From: Syncephalis plumigaleata
Lineage: Eukaryota; Zoopagomycota; Zoopagomycetes; Zoopagales; Piptocephalidaceae
Reading direction: 5' to 3'
Assembly: GCA_025201365.1 (NCBI GenBank)
Contig: JAIXMF010000008.1
Location: forward strand, 434,001 to 498,000
Length of the DNA: 64,000 nucleotides
Shown here: in pieces, positions 44,689 to 60,527 of the stretch
Numbering within the stretch: position 1 is the first letter of the stretch
How the letters are laid out: each line of letters begins with the position of its first letter
Program-made: the position numbers and the translations under genes
The notes under the pieces: model-generated
What the model was told of the DNA's origin: nothing
Databases searched by the model: none
What the model saw: the letters and a program-made list of their open reading frames with translations, nothing else

Positions 44689-44913
44689 GGTGAATGAATA
44701 GTGGAAACAAGGGGAATGAAAGTTGCAAAGGCTGACATAGACCATGGAAGTAGACACATAGCAATTTATAATAGTAATTTAATAACGATAATAGACATGT
44801 GTCCAAATCAGTTGGTAAAAGTACACAAACTGATGACAGACTACTTTAACAGATTATAATAATAACTACGATCGACTACTACGATTACTACAACCGATGG
44901 AATAGTGTCGTCA

Positions 44914-46514
44914 TTAGCGACGTGGCTTTTTCGTCTTTAACGTTCCATTCTCGTGAATGTGATCTGTACTTCTTTCGTCAGTCGATTCCAACTTGGTGGT
45001 GCTATTCGATTCTGTCTCATCGCCAAATAACTCATCCGTTGTCTAATAGTAAACATTAATAATTATTCATATACAAATGAATTATACCAACTCACTTCAT
45101 GTTTTCGCTTTGTAGGTGACCAGCCCGAATCTTCTTCTTCTTCGTCGTCATCATTATCAGAGTTCTATATATACATTTAGTATTAGCGTATCTAATAAAT
45201 ATCTAATGAGCTAATATATATATAATAATTACCAAAGGTGATTGTAGTAAATAAGCTAAACCGGGTCCCTCATCATCTTCATCATCTTCCTCTTCCTCCT
45301 CTTCTTCATCTTCATCTTCTTCATCCTCTTCATCATCTTCTTCATTATCCTCCTCTAATGATAATTCCTCATCTTCTTCCTGCATTAATGATTGATTTGT
45401 ACTAGTGACTTGACTAGATTCTTCATCGGATTCTTTCTCATTATCTGATAATGTATTAATCATGCTAATTTGACTATCCTCATTTTCATTGTCACTGTTA
45501 GTTGCATAGTCGCCATCCTCTTCGTCATCCTCTTCGTCGTCATCAAGCAACACTCCTGCCGCTCTTTGTTTGGCAATAAGTCTATGTAATGCTTCCTGAT
45601 CTACTTCAATTTCCTCGCCATCGCTGTTTACATAAACGCCATCCTGTATACGCGACAAAACTGCTTCTATACTAACGCGTGAATTTTGCCCTTCTTCTTC
45701 GTCTTCTTCTCCGTCTTCGTCCGTATCTTCCCCAGTATCTCCTTCATATGATTCTGATTCAAAATCTTCATCTTCCTCTTCATCATCTTCCTCAGAGTCC
45801 ACTTCCTGACCATTGCTAACCAGTATTATTATAAGCATACTTGTCCTAATTGTAATAAACACGTATCCATTGCTAGCTCACCAATCTTGTCCATCTAGAC
45901 TTTGTAATGTAGGTAACATTTCAAATATTTTCGCGCGATAATTTGGCAATTTCGTTATTTCACAATCAAGTAGGCATAAATGTCGTAATTTAGTCATGTA
46001 TCGCTAATAATAATAATAGTAATGATATTAGTATTAATGCCTATGTAGCTAACAATAGCTATCACATGCATAATAACAATGATAACAAAACTTACTAATG
46101 GTGTTAATGTCAAGAAATCGCTAATACGATTATTGCTCAAATCAAGATAGTTCAATAGTGGCACCTTATCAACAAGCGCCTCTAATCCATCGACAATTCG
46201 ATTGTCTGCCAATGCAAGCTATCGCGAACATGGTTAGCCTTAATATTAATAGCTTTTGCAAGTTTACTTACGCGTCGTAATTCAGGTAAGGAGGGGAAAT
46301 TCTTCAAACTAGTACAGTGAACTCCCGTCAGCGACAAGCTAAGTAGACCGCTAAAACGCGGCAATGGAGAATACGCGTCAGTGGTGTCGGACGACGACGA
46401 GCAAGGTTCGTAGCACAGTAGCTCGATAGAAGGAATACGCTGATTATCGAGGAATAACTGACGGACATTTTGCGGTTTCCGATATCGCATCAACTGACGT
46501 AACGTAGGATCCAT
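44914..46514 (-). CDS. ANP32-like acidic leucine-rich nuclear phosphoprotein
   Basis: Several exons from the ATG at 46514 (MDPTLRQLMRYRKPQNVRQLFLDNQRI) to TKKPRR and a stop at 44914. The N-terminal half has leucine-rich repeats (FSGLLSLSLTGVHCTSLKNFPSLPELRRL, ADNRIVDGLEALVDKVPLLNYLDLSNNRISDF) and the cap motif ending LPTLQSLDGQDW. The C-terminal half is a long Asp/Glu tract with Ser, then a basic tail resembling a nuclear signal (KTKKPRR). This is the ANP32 layout: LRR, cap, acidic tail. ANP32 proteins bind histones, inhibit phosphatase 2A and act in transcription and mRNA export. The acidic tract is encoded by a GAA/GAT-rich repeat likely to vary in length. Confidence 0.85.
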
Positions 46515-46721
46515 AATGAATTATGCGTCGTGAATCTACTGACACTAGCGACCCTCGATCTGACAAGAGAAGAATGAAACCGTAAACTGTCGTAAACACA
46601 AGTGAACGAGTGAGCGAATGCGCGAGTGAATAAGTGAGTGAACACAATTAGTATGGTGAGTTGCAAATACAATCATTAGGAATGAAAAAACAAATACATC
46701 ACGTGATTTATGTAAAATTTG

Positions 46722-48062
46722 TTAAATGTTTTCTGAGTAAACAAGAAAGTTTGCGTCTTTCTGATAGTTCATCGCTAAGCGTCTACCTAGAAGAGTAGGC
46801 TGAGAGAACGCGATCTGATCGTAATCTAGTGTACAGGCATAAACAAATGTTCTTCTATACTTGATATCGTTAATCATCAATGTGACCATGAATCTTTGTT
46901 GCTCATTTACCGTGCAGCATCAAGTAGACGAGTGGCCACACCTTGTCGTCGCATAGTCTTATCCACCCATATACGACTAATACCGCATAGGCAAGTCACT
47001 GGTGTATTACTTTGATATTATTAGTCAAGAAGAAGCTTACAAGTATGTAGTAATCATACAATCTACCTTTTGTATATAAGCGAGTCATCCAAATTATTAT
47101 TATCATTATTATTATCAGTATCTACGCTTATTACACGAAAAGCCGTATTGATGGATTCCGCTACTAGACAGCCAACTACTTTACGTGTAGCCGCTAGGTA
47201 CAAATAGATCTATACGATGAGGGTGATGATAGCGTGTTAGTCAATAGTTCGATTAGACATGAACACCTACTTTATAACGATGATGTCGATCTGTATCCAT
47301 TGATAGATTGGCTGCACCTAGTGCATCATTAACTTTATTCAGAATATATTCAACCTAGATAGATAGATTGAATTAGCAAGTATACTTTTCTATTCTACTT
47401 GATAACATACCTTAATTCTATCTGATTTACAAAGTCGATCAGGTAAGGTGATTATACGTTCATTCAGACGTGCTTCATCTACGAAATGTTGTACAGTAGT
47501 AAACGAATTGACGCTCTACTCCATCATATTAGATTAGTTGTAGTATATTCGGATAGTTATAACAATGGCTATACCTTTACAGAAAATATCACATCCTCCT
47601 GTAATAATCGCTTATTATCCTCCATTTCAATCATATAATCGGTATTAGCGAGTAATTCCATCGATATTGCATGATCATATTGCCGTTTCTGTGTTGCTGT
47701 TCGTATTCGTTTATTAGGAATGCGTTCATTCTTTTCCTTTGCTGTTCCACTAGAACTAGCAGTATTCCATTCCAGGTTAGACTTATTGTAGTTAGCATGA
47801 ACCTTAACGTCTTCCTTTGACACGAGTGAAGTCGTGCCTTCCACTAGACATTGAGGTGTCGCTGTTGATTCAGTGGAATGTTGGCTCGTTCCACTACTTG
47901 GTAATTCAAAGTGGTCTGCTGTTCGTTTCTTCCCGTAGGTACGTGTTATTCTACGAGAGCTACGAGAGAACACAACACAACATAAACATGTATTGCTCTT
48001 CTAACAAAAGCTCGACCTTACCTGTTAATACTACAAGGAAGGGCCGCGTCATATTTTGTCAT
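46722..48062 (-). CDS. ECO1: cohesin acetyltransferase, ECO1/ESCO family
   Basis: About seven exons. Exon 1 begins at the ATG at 48062 (MTKYDAALPCSIN) and joins SSRRITRTYGKKR. The last join (CG/A near 46908 and 46853) continues RLLDAAR into RTFVYACTLDYDQIAFSQPTLLGRRLAMNY. The GNAT domain shows the ESCO hallmarks CGISRIWVDKTMRRQGVATRLLDAAR and IAFSQPT...GRRLA. The enzyme acetylates Smc3 to lock cohesin on DNA in S phase. The zinc finger before it (QCLVEGTTSLVSKEDVKVHANYN) keeps the spacing of the usual C-x2-C...H-x3-H finger, but Glu and Asn stand in for the second Cys and second His. It is probably unable to bind zinc. Confidence 0.87.
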
Positions 48063-48624
48063 TGGGAAACAATTAGTAAGCAAATACGATAAATATCCAA
48101 CACAAAGGGAAATAAACTAGTAGCAAACAGTTTGCTATTACTCGTTTAACTTGGCTTCTTTGTTTTTTTTAGACAATAACGTCATATGTATTCCAAAATA
48201 GAAGCAGTAGTTCCGACCTCATCCGGATCTTACCATTCTTCTCTTAGTTGGCATCCTCTTAACGCGTGGATAAATCGCCGCTTGTGGATTCACCGGGCAT
48301 TCTAGGTGCCACGGTAGAATTCGGGACATGCATCATATGAAGTAATGCTCCGGTTTCATCCGTGAGAGAAGTATCTACGCGTGTGTGCATGCATGTGTGT
48401 GCGCGTATGACTCAATCTTGGTGTCCCTTACGGAACATCCGAACTTCTCCGATGCGCACCGATGAATAAACAAATAAAAATGAACAGTCGCTAAGGTGAA
48501 TCAACACTAGTACTTTATTCGTAAGCTTTACTCTTCCTTGATATCTCACTTTTACTTGTTTGTTTGTTTGTTCGTTGTTTGACCAGTTTCAGCCGCATTC
48601 TATTGCGCTCTACTCTATCACATC
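48063..48624. other. divergent promoter region
   Basis: Upstream of ECO1 (minus) and alternative oxidase (plus). AT-rich with a GTTT run near 48560. No coding region. Confidence 0.55.
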
Positions 48625-49945
48625 ATGGCCTCTCGTATGGTAAGACGAATAGTCCTCTCGTCAATTAATAGCAATATCGTACATTGATTATTCATTAACG
48701 AATGACTGCCTTTTCCCCTTTATAGATGGTCCGTCCATTAGGATTTGCTGCTAGTCATAGCAGACATATACCGATTGGCATGGCTAGTGCCACCATGAAT
48801 ATACGCTGTTTGTCGAGCATACCGCATAGTTTTCCTGCCTCTAAACCACCACTCGTACGAGACGAGTTCCTAAAGCCACTTAATACGGAACAATTGGAGA
48901 GCATAGACATTGGATTGACTCAACATCGAGTGCCCGTCTCGATTAGTGACTGGATTGCCCTTAAAACAGTAAAGACGTTGCGTGTATTTGCCGACGCTTT
49001 CTTCCGTAAGCGTTATCTTCATCGAGCGGTTATGGTAAGTTGATAGCGTATACGCTCTACCATTAAATGTCCACTAACGTTCTGTGCTTTATTTATTATA
49101 GCTCGAGACAGTTGCTGCTGTACCAGGCATGGTAGCCGGTATGCATAGGCATCTTACTAGTTTACGCCGTATGAAACACGACGGTGGTTGGATCGGTCAT
49201 CTGTTGGCGGAAGCCGAGAATGAACGGTACGTTATTAGTTTGTTGCTATCTTTCACGCGTCTTTAGCTAATCATCATTATCACTTTGTCTATTGCATTAT
49301 AGTATGCATCTTCTTACTTGGATGAAGGTAGCCCAGCCAACTGTATTAGATCGTGGTCTAGTGGTCGCAACTCAGGTAATTACTATTCGCAATCACGATG
49401 ACTGGAGTGTCATTGACAATAATACATACGCTAACCGATGATCGTATATTAATGTATAGGGTGCCTTCTTCGCCACTTACTTCACCTTTTACTTGTTTGC
49501 ACCCAAGACAGCTCATCGGTAAGGTTTACTCGTTAGATTATAGTATAGCATATCATTTGTGACTAACATTATATTGATGATTAGTATTGTGGGCTATCTC
49601 GAGGAACAAGCCATCATCTCATATACTCAAATGCTTAATGAGATCGATAGCGGTAAGATTCCCAATGGACCGGCACCGCAAATCGCCATTGATTACTGGA
49701 ATCTACCCAAGAATGCCACTATTCGTGATGTCACGCTAGCCATTCGAGCCGATGAAGCCATGCATCGCGATGCCAATCATGAATTTGCCGATCGTTTATT
49801 GTCGGGCAAGGAGAATGTACGCGAGAAAGCGGAAGGTGTATCTAACGTTGTGAAGGAAATAAGCGCAACCTTCCCTGCCACGACAATGATTAGCGATAAT
49901 AGCAATGCTACAGGCAACACATCATCTAATGGCGGCACTGCTTAA
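48625..49945 (+). CDS. AOX1: mitochondrial alternative oxidase
   Basis: Six exons (48625-48639, 48726-49034, then exons opening near 49102, 49303, 49460 and 49586), joined by GTAAGT/GTAATT..AG introns. An N-terminal basic presequence ([20 protein letters not shown]) suggests mitochondrial import. The di-iron motifs are present in order: [30 protein letters not shown] (E..ExxH), [12 protein letters not shown] (LEEQA in place of the usual LEEEA) and [15 protein letters not shown] (ExxH). The enzyme passes electrons from ubiquinol to oxygen without proton pumping and is cyanide-insensitive. The Ser/Asn/Thr-rich C-terminal tail is unremarkable. Confidence 0.92.
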
Positions 49946-50967
49946 ATCATTTATATCTTCTAGAATAGCTGTAGCGTGTTAGTATATTTGTTAATAGAAT
50001 TAGTCGTTCAAGTTGTCGATTCACCAGTTAAATTACAATGAAACTGGTGATTATTTCTCATATTTACATTGGTATAATAAATTATAGTTTTATCTAAACA
50101 TTATGGAGTGATATTTTGTATATAAAAAGGTCTAGGCCATTCAATGTAGTACTTTATTCATGTTTACTAGCAATGATCATCGCTAAACATAGCTCTTGAA
50201 CTGTCTTGATTCCTTACACAACACTGCTTGTTGATGAGTAATACGATATACAACATTACACTCGTGTAGTGTCATGATTTAGTTGACTTGAAGCAACTGG
50301 CCTATTTGTTAAGCTTAGCCCTTATTGACTTAATACGTGAGATCACCATTTAATTTTACTGGCCTTTATTCATTTCGATGTTACACTAAATGAACTTGAA
50401 TGATAACGGATTGGCGATGAATACAGTACAATGCAACCAGTATTAGTAGTTATAGATATGTATGTGGATGTGCGTATTGATGATGTACGGTATATATATA
50501 TATATAAAGTAATGGACAAGCGAATAAACAAACAGATCCATGGATAGGCAAATAATCAGGCAAGCCAAGACCGTGCGTCCTCGGCATCACAACACTCATG
50601 CTTACCCGTTCACTCGGACAAGTAAGTAGACGAATAATCAGCCAGCCATTTGCCTTGCCCGCATACGCACGCACAAACACATGCATGCAGGCTGTCTCTC
50701 GCTCTGTGCCTACCGCCTTGTGAAGTATCTTTTCATTATTAAGTAACTTTGAACTTGTCCCTTTTTTACACTTGCGATAGTATTTGTTATTCTTATTATT
50801 ACTACTACTCTATTATTACTTTATTATTATTACCGTTATCTTATTCGTCTAGTATAACTTGTAGTGCTGCAGTCACTGTCGTTGCCGTTATTTGTTTATT
50901 CATTACGGCTGGGACCGTGGAAAAAAGGGCACACTTTACTTGTTCTCTTTCTATCTATCTTTCTCTA
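49946..50967. other. intergenic and 5' leader, no gene seen
   Basis: AT-rich with a TATATA run (50490-50505). The frame that runs into the methyltransferase from 50749 is a hydrophobic low-complexity stretch that I take as untranslated leader. Confidence 0.5.
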
Positions 50968-52693
50968 ATGGGACAAACTATGTCAACGCGGAGTCCAGCG
51001 TTGGATTCCGCGTCCTCTGCCGCCACTTTAACCACTGCCACTACCACAAGTGGTAAGAAAGTGGTAATGCGTCCACGTATTCGACATCGTAGAAGTTTAG
51101 CCACAACCAATAGTGCGGATGAGAAACGACGAGTACGAGCTACCCTTAGCCTTGACGAGGAGGAGAATTACTACGAATATCCCATGGACAACGATAGGAT
51201 AGGTACGAGAATGTCACGTGATGCTACATGGAGTTCCAGTCGCAGTCATCCTACATTGGGTCAGAATCCGATCGATACGATCACCGAGGAGACGGCGCTA
51301 ATGACGGATATACAATCGTCGTCATCGTCACTGCCACCGACAACGCCTACTTCCTCTACATTGAAACAGGGTCCATTTAGTAAGTTGGCTCTTCGTGTGA
51401 TACCACGACGTCGCGGTAAAAGTATATCACGATGTTGCGGGGAACATACTAGTTCAACTCATCCTATTACCACAACGACAACAACGACGACGACGACAAG
51501 TAAATCAGGTGATAGCAATGAAGCCGTTTATTTACATCGATTAAGACGAGCTAGATCGATGAAGATTTGTAAAAACACACCTAGTACGCCGACTTCACCT
51601 GCCGTATTTTGCGATGATCCGAGTAGTGATATGTTTCACGGATTTCTACGCTCGATACCGATCTCATTATTAGACTTGGAATCGGTAGAACGGTAAGATA
51701 CATTACAGTTACATTGTTAACGTAATCCACTATTTACATATTAGATATCAATTGCTATTATAGAGCGGATTTAATGCATGAGATGGTGCGCTACGTACAA
51801 CGACGTAACTATATCGCACCGATTGATCAACCAAAGAAAATACTGGATGTAGGCTGTGGTACTGGTCGTTGGGTTAAGGTAGTTCAACAACTTTATTAGA
51901 TATATTAATATGCTAAACCTCATTTATTGTCATTAGGAAATGGCGAGGGATTTCCCTAAATCACGCGTTGTAGGTTGTGAAATGTTACCGGTGTTTAGCA
52001 GGCAGGACATGCCTAAAAACGCACGATTTGAACTGGGTAACGTACTACAAGGTAGGTTATACGACAATTCATGAATGAACATCCAGTTAATAAACAAGTA
52101 AATGGGCGCATAAACTAGGATTACCCTTTCTGACGGGTTCATTCGACTATGTACATATGCGATTCTTCGCACTTGACGTGCCCACCGGCTGTTGGACCAT
52201 CGTTATGGCTGAATTGTATCGCGTGTGTAAACCGGGTGGTATCATCGAGTTATGCGAGACTGATGGTATTGTAAGACAGCCGGCACCCACCTCTCATGTC
52301 ATCAACGGGTGGATGACCTCGATGGCCGCTGACAATCAAGTGGAGTTGAGTTGCATTAGCGCACTCGATGAACTACTACACGATGTGGGTCTCGTCGATG
52401 TAATGCGTCGCGAGTTGAATTACCCGTTGGGTGAATGGGCCGGTGCTGTAGGCACCATTCAGTATCGTGTCTATCGCAGTGTACTTGACTCGTGTCGCGT
52501 GCAACTACTGGCCAATGCTCGACTATCCAATGACACGATGGATGAAATGCTGCAAGAGCAAATGGACACACTAGAACAGTATCAATCGCATGTGGTCCAT
52601 TATGTGTACACGGCTAGACGTCCACTGGACGACACACTAATGGAACAATCGGGCAGTCATGGTAATAAGGGCATAAATACCATTAAATGGTAG
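50968..52693 (+). CDS. SAM-dependent methyltransferase with myristoylation-type N-terminus
   Basis: Four exons: 50968 to about 51692, about 51764-51878, about 51937-52051, and about 52119-52693. Starting at the ATG at 50968 gives MGQTMSTRS, a Gly2 with Ser/Thr at position 5-6 that fits N-myristoylation. The first ~240 residues are Ser/Thr/Arg-rich and disordered. The class I Rossmann methyltransferase domain follows: KKILDVGCGTGRWVKEMA (motif I), RVVGCEM (acidic motif II region), GSFDYVHMRF (motif III) and RVCKPGGIIELCE (motif IV-V). The domain resembles the Methyltransf_25 / LaeA-like fungal methyltransferases. The substrate is unknown; membrane anchoring is inferred from the N-terminus. Confidence 0.82.
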
Positions 52694-52903
52694 TCAACAA
52701 CAATCCATATAACACCAAATTGTATCATAGTTACAATTGCATAACATACAAACTAACAAACATACAAACAAACATACACGTCAATTATTGTATAACAGTA
52801 TTTTTATTTCACTTGCGTTTAATTTTAATAAATGATTCATATATGTGTATCTCACTAACATGTTTATTGATTAATTCATTCGTTCATTCATTCATTCGTT
52901 CAT

Positions 52904-56481
<3,578 letters not shown>

Positions 56482-57069
56482 CTTGTCACTGACGAATACA
56501 ACTAGGTTTCTATGCCTCTTTAGTTAGAACGAGAGAGAAAAGAGAGAGAGAACGAGAGATAAAAGAAATAAACGCTTAGCTTATCAATATAAAGACAAGA
56601 GTGAAAATCAAATAAACAATAGAGTGTTTAGTATATGGATAGAAAGAAAGAAAGAGAAGAACAAGCAAGCAGAAGAACAAGCAGAACAAGAAGTGATGCA
56701 TGCTTGAATAAAAATGAAATGTTTCATAGCATGACAGACAAACAGTCACCGAGAATAGACGCATTTTCGAAGTGCATCATCATCATCATCATCACCCCCA
56801 ATTGTAACCAATTTGAGAATAGTATGATGATGATAATGATGTCGTCCATTATCGGAGATTACCTAGCATGGCAAAGGTGTAATACCATCCATCATGCACG
56901 TATACACGATGATTGTATATGATATGCATAATGCGCCATAATGATTCATATGAAACTTGTAAAAAAATGAATAAGGAGGTTTTAAAATGATTTTCATTAT
57001 ACAATTTATTATTTAGCAGGATATGAATACAGCATACACAAATGGATACACGCAATAAAAGCGAACACA
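56482..57069. other. intergenic, no gene seen
   Basis: Promoter of NMA111 and 3' flank of the CtIP-like gene. Contains GAGA and ATCATC runs. No coding region. Confidence 0.55.
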
Positions 57070-58895
57070 CTAGGATGATTGAACGAATGTTTGATTCTTG
57101 GCTCGCATCGCTTCAATCTCTTCAGTATTCGGGAATTCCGGGTCCCAATAGTCGATAGGACTGGTGGCACGTCGTCGTGATGGTGGATGTCGATCCCGAT
57201 GGCGTGATATTTGCTGAAGACGAGCCTGATTGGCCATTTGCTGCTCATCTTCTTTGTCTTTGTCTTCTATTTGTCGTGATTGTTGTTGTTGATTATGCTT
57301 ACATTCATGTCCACTCGTATGACCTTTACGCTTATTAAAGGGTGAACCAAGTTCATCAAATGGCATGATAGGACCGGCTGCCTTGTGAAACTATACATCA
57401 TTCATACATCATATTAATAAATAGATACAAATAGATATCAATTATACGTAAGAGATTGTCACTGATTGTACACTTACCTTGTCACAATTAACACATGTGG
57501 TGGCAGTCATACTTTTACGTTCCTCCTTGTTACGTACAACTTCTTTATAAGCATAACCAGGGGTGGTAGTATTTTGTAATTCACGCTGTTTCTTCTCGGC
57601 AGCATCAATCAATTTAGTGGCACTATACAATCATAAATAAATAAATGAATAAAATGATTACAATGTATTATATGGATACTGATTACTTACTTGACAAATC
57701 CTTCTATATTGTCGGATGTTGATCGTTTAGCTGTGTTACTCGTTGATGCATCTGTTACACGATGTTGATGCGGTACCACCATGCGACTATTCTTCGGTTG
57801 CAGTGTTGGCATGCCTTGTGGTCCACGAGGAATAGCAGGACGACGTGGTGATCGTTTTGGCGAGTTCTTTACTCGTAATGCTGGTTTACCACTTCAGACA
57901 CGCCATCAATAATGAGAATCACCGGGTCTGCTTTACGCTTAGTGGCACTTGTTAAATCGATATTTTTGTCGTCTGTTACGGATTCAAGATCAATAGTACG
58001 TGCTCGTTTAATATTACTACTACCACTATTGTTGTTATTGTTGTTGTTGTTATCGGATTCATTCATGGTTGTAGTATCTATCGTGTGATGCTCATGCTCG
58101 TCATGAAGTACTACTAATCTACTAGGTGTAATGGTAGATTCTTTCGTTTACGCGATATGGTTGATGTCGTCTTCGGTGTAGTCATCATGTAATCGACTAT
58201 TCTATTGGATCTAGTGGGTGTCACCAATGCCGAAGAGATAGATGGTGATGATACTGATACTACATCATTGGATGTATTTAATGGTTCATTATTCAATAAA
58301 GTACTTGTCATTGGTTGTTTCATTGTATCATTATTAATTACTGGATTATCCAGTAGATCCATTAACATATCTAAAGAGGACGAGTTCTCAAATGATGCAT
58401 CAAATGATATGTCATCATCATCATCATCATTATTATTGTTGTTGTTGTTAACATTGTCATTCATCTCTTTGGATAGTTGCGATATTTCCTCTACTGATGG
58501 ACATGGTGGATGAGATGATGCCAATTGCTCTTCCAATGAGTGTGGCTCGGTACGCTTCAATGACTGGTGCTCCTTTTGCAACGCCATAAACCATTGACGC
58601 CACCTTTCCCATTCTTCATTCTTGCATTTGTATCGCTTACGAATCTCGTCTCGTTCATGTTCCACTCGTTTCATCCTCCTCTTCTGCTTCTCTAGTGTCT
58701 CATGAGCACGTCTCAATGCATTCTGATAGTTGTACTCCACCAGACGAATGGTTTGTGCATCCTCCTTGGATAGTCGTTTTAATATTTGTTCAAATCTAAT
58801 CAACACATTAATATAAATATTCATATAGATATATAGTAGATTGCTTACCGCTCATGATTGGACACCGGACTAATAACACTGGGTGATTCATGCTT
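57070..58895 (-). CDS. CtIP/Sae2/Ctp1-like DNA-end resection factor, 5' end missing
   Basis: At least four exons on the minus strand. The upstream segment reads HHKHESPSVISPVSNHE and joins RFEQILKRLSKEDAQ across a 55-base intron (CG/A, in phase). A coiled coil (QTIRLVEYNYQNALRRAHETLEKQKRRMKRVEHERDEIRKRY) and an Asn/Asp/Ser-rich middle follow. The C-terminal Sae2/CtIP domain is clear: YAYKEVVRNKEERKSMTATTCVNCDKFHKAAGP, RQQISRHRDRHPP-type RHR motif (SRHRDRHPPSRRR) and DYWDPEFPNTEE. CtIP activates Mre11 to open double-strand breaks for recombination. The frame slips by one base near 58140 and 57875. No in-frame start codon precedes the first segment before the LTR begins at 58903, so the retrotransposon probably split or cut off the 5' end. 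Confidence 0.8.
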
Positions 58896-58902
58896 GTGAT
58901 GA

Positions 58903-59172
58903 TGTCTACCGTTTTCGGTAGAATCATGTCATGATTAACAGCCCCTCCAAGTATAAATAGGTCCAACTAGAACCTATCTATCATTATCGAAAAAAAAAAA
59001 GCTATCTTTTATCCCCTCTCTCAATAAAAAGCGTTTATATCTTTCGTAAATCCTCTCGTTTATTTGATATTGCAAGTATAGAATCGTAGCGTAAAGGTAT
59101 ATTTACTGGAACCTACGATTACGGGTCTTTGATATTAACCCAATTACACGCTGTTCTCACTAGAACGCCACA
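58903..59172 (+). repeat. 5' LTR of the Ty3/gypsy element
   Basis: Begins TGT and ends ACA, with TATAAATA near 58952 and AATAAA near 59022 at the spacing of an LTR promoter and polyadenylation signal. About 270 bases. The boundary is inferred from these marks, because no second LTR is present to compare. Confidence 0.65.
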
Positions 59173-59382
59173 ATTGGTGGAGAACCCGGGCGGTATCAAT
59201 CGTAAAGATACTGCCAACTATACTTACAATAACAAATATACACCTCGTCTCTCCCCTCGCTCTCGCTCTCTTCGTTTTTACGCCTATAATATCACGAGTC
59301 ATATATTATCTTACCTTATTTCTTTTATATATTTCCTTTACGTCCCTTAACGACCTTACCACAGCTTCTGGTACACAACTGC

Positions 59383-60522
59383 ATGTCCCGCGAGTTGCGA
59401 GCTCTAGCCAACGATCCACACAACGCACATATCATGGCTACATTGCAGCAACCTGGCCAAGACAACCAGCCAGACGCAGGACCTGCCCCTCGTCGAGATG
59501 CCGCGCCCAACCGTGTCGAAGGTACCCCTGTTCCAGCACACGAGGACCTTGCAAACCCTTTCGGCGAGTACACGCCAAATGCTCGCCGAGTTTGTGAACT
59601 CGTGAACGGTGTAGCAACCCGATTAGATGAACTACAAGTTAACGAGCAGAATCAAGTGCAAGAGTTTCTCAACGCACACCAACGACGCCACGATTTAGCT
59701 CACCTATTTCGGAATGCTGCGCCCACGCATCAAGTCAACTTCCCGCCAGTACTCCCTCCCATCAAGATTGAAGAGTACGATAGGAAGAAGGAGGACTTCT
59801 ACACGTGGCTTACTCGTTTTGAACTTATCGTCGCCAAATACGAGCTGCTCAACGACGAGAGTATTCACCAGCTCATGATTGCCATGAGTCGCTCATACCC
59901 TCAATGGGCCCGCACCACGAGTTTGGCGCTGGATCAACGTCCGATGACGTACGGTGACGTGCTAAATAGCTTAAAACGACATGTACTCGGTGGCGACCCC
60001 ATCGATAAGGCGATGTTGCAATTCCGCCAGACACGTTACCGATCGCCGGAAACGTTACGAAGCTACGCCAATCGTATCACCGAAGCTGCCCTCAACGCCA
60101 ATCAAGGACCGGAAGAACAATGGACGCAATTCCGATGTGGCCTTCCGGAAGATTTACGCTCGCACTTGACGTTACACCGCATCACTAATTGGGAACAGAT
60201 GATGGACTTTGTGGATGATCTCGATGTATTAACCAAGCAACGCAAGTCACATACTGTCGCCGCCCTCGATATACCCAATCCTGATCCGGTTGTAGCTCAC
60301 GCCGCTCCTCGCCCACAACAGAATGCTCATCGTAGACCTAACACCAACCGTCCTCGTCCAGTCACTCGTAGCTGCTTCCTTTGTGAGGGTACGGATCATT
60401 TCAAGAATGATTGCCCTTACGCTGACGCTATCCAGGAAGCGATTCGACAAAAACGCAATGCACCTGCAGAACGGAATGTCGAGGCTGACGTCAATACTGG
60501 CGTGCAGCAGACGGAAAACTAG
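59383..60522 (+). CDS. gag: Gag protein of the Ty3/gypsy element
   Basis: 379 residues. A retrotransposon gag domain is visible in the middle, and near the C-terminus there is one CCHC zinc knuckle, CFLCEGTDHFKNDC (C-x2-C-x4-H-x4-C), after a His/Pro/Arg-rich linker. The protein would form the particle and bind element RNA. Fossil or young copy of a mobile element, not a host gene. Confidence 0.88.
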   Translation: MSRELRALANDPHNAHIMATLQQPGQDNQPDAGPAPRRDAAPNRVEGTPVPAHEDLANPFGEYTPNARRVCELVNGVATRLDELQVNEQNQVQEFLNAHQRRHDLAHLFRNAAPTHQVNFPPVLPPIKIEEYDRKKEDFYTWLTRFELIVAKYELLNDESIHQLMIAMSRSYPQWARTTSLALDQRPMTYGDVLNSLKRHVLGGDPIDKAMLQFRQTRYRSPETLRSYANRITEAALNANQGPEEQWTQFRCGLPEDLRSHLTLHRITNWEQMMDFVDDLDVLTKQRKSHTVAALDIPNPDPVVAHAAPRPQQNAHRRPNTNRPRPVTRSCFLCEGTDHFKNDCPYADAIQEAIRQKRNAPAERNVEADVNTGVQQTEN

Positions 60523-60527
60523 AACGG

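Noticed and set aside
50749-50967. Upstream extension of the methyltransferase frame
   Set aside because: It encodes a Tyr/Leu/Ser run from microsatellite-like DNA. The ATG at 50968 has a better context and gives a sensible N-terminus.
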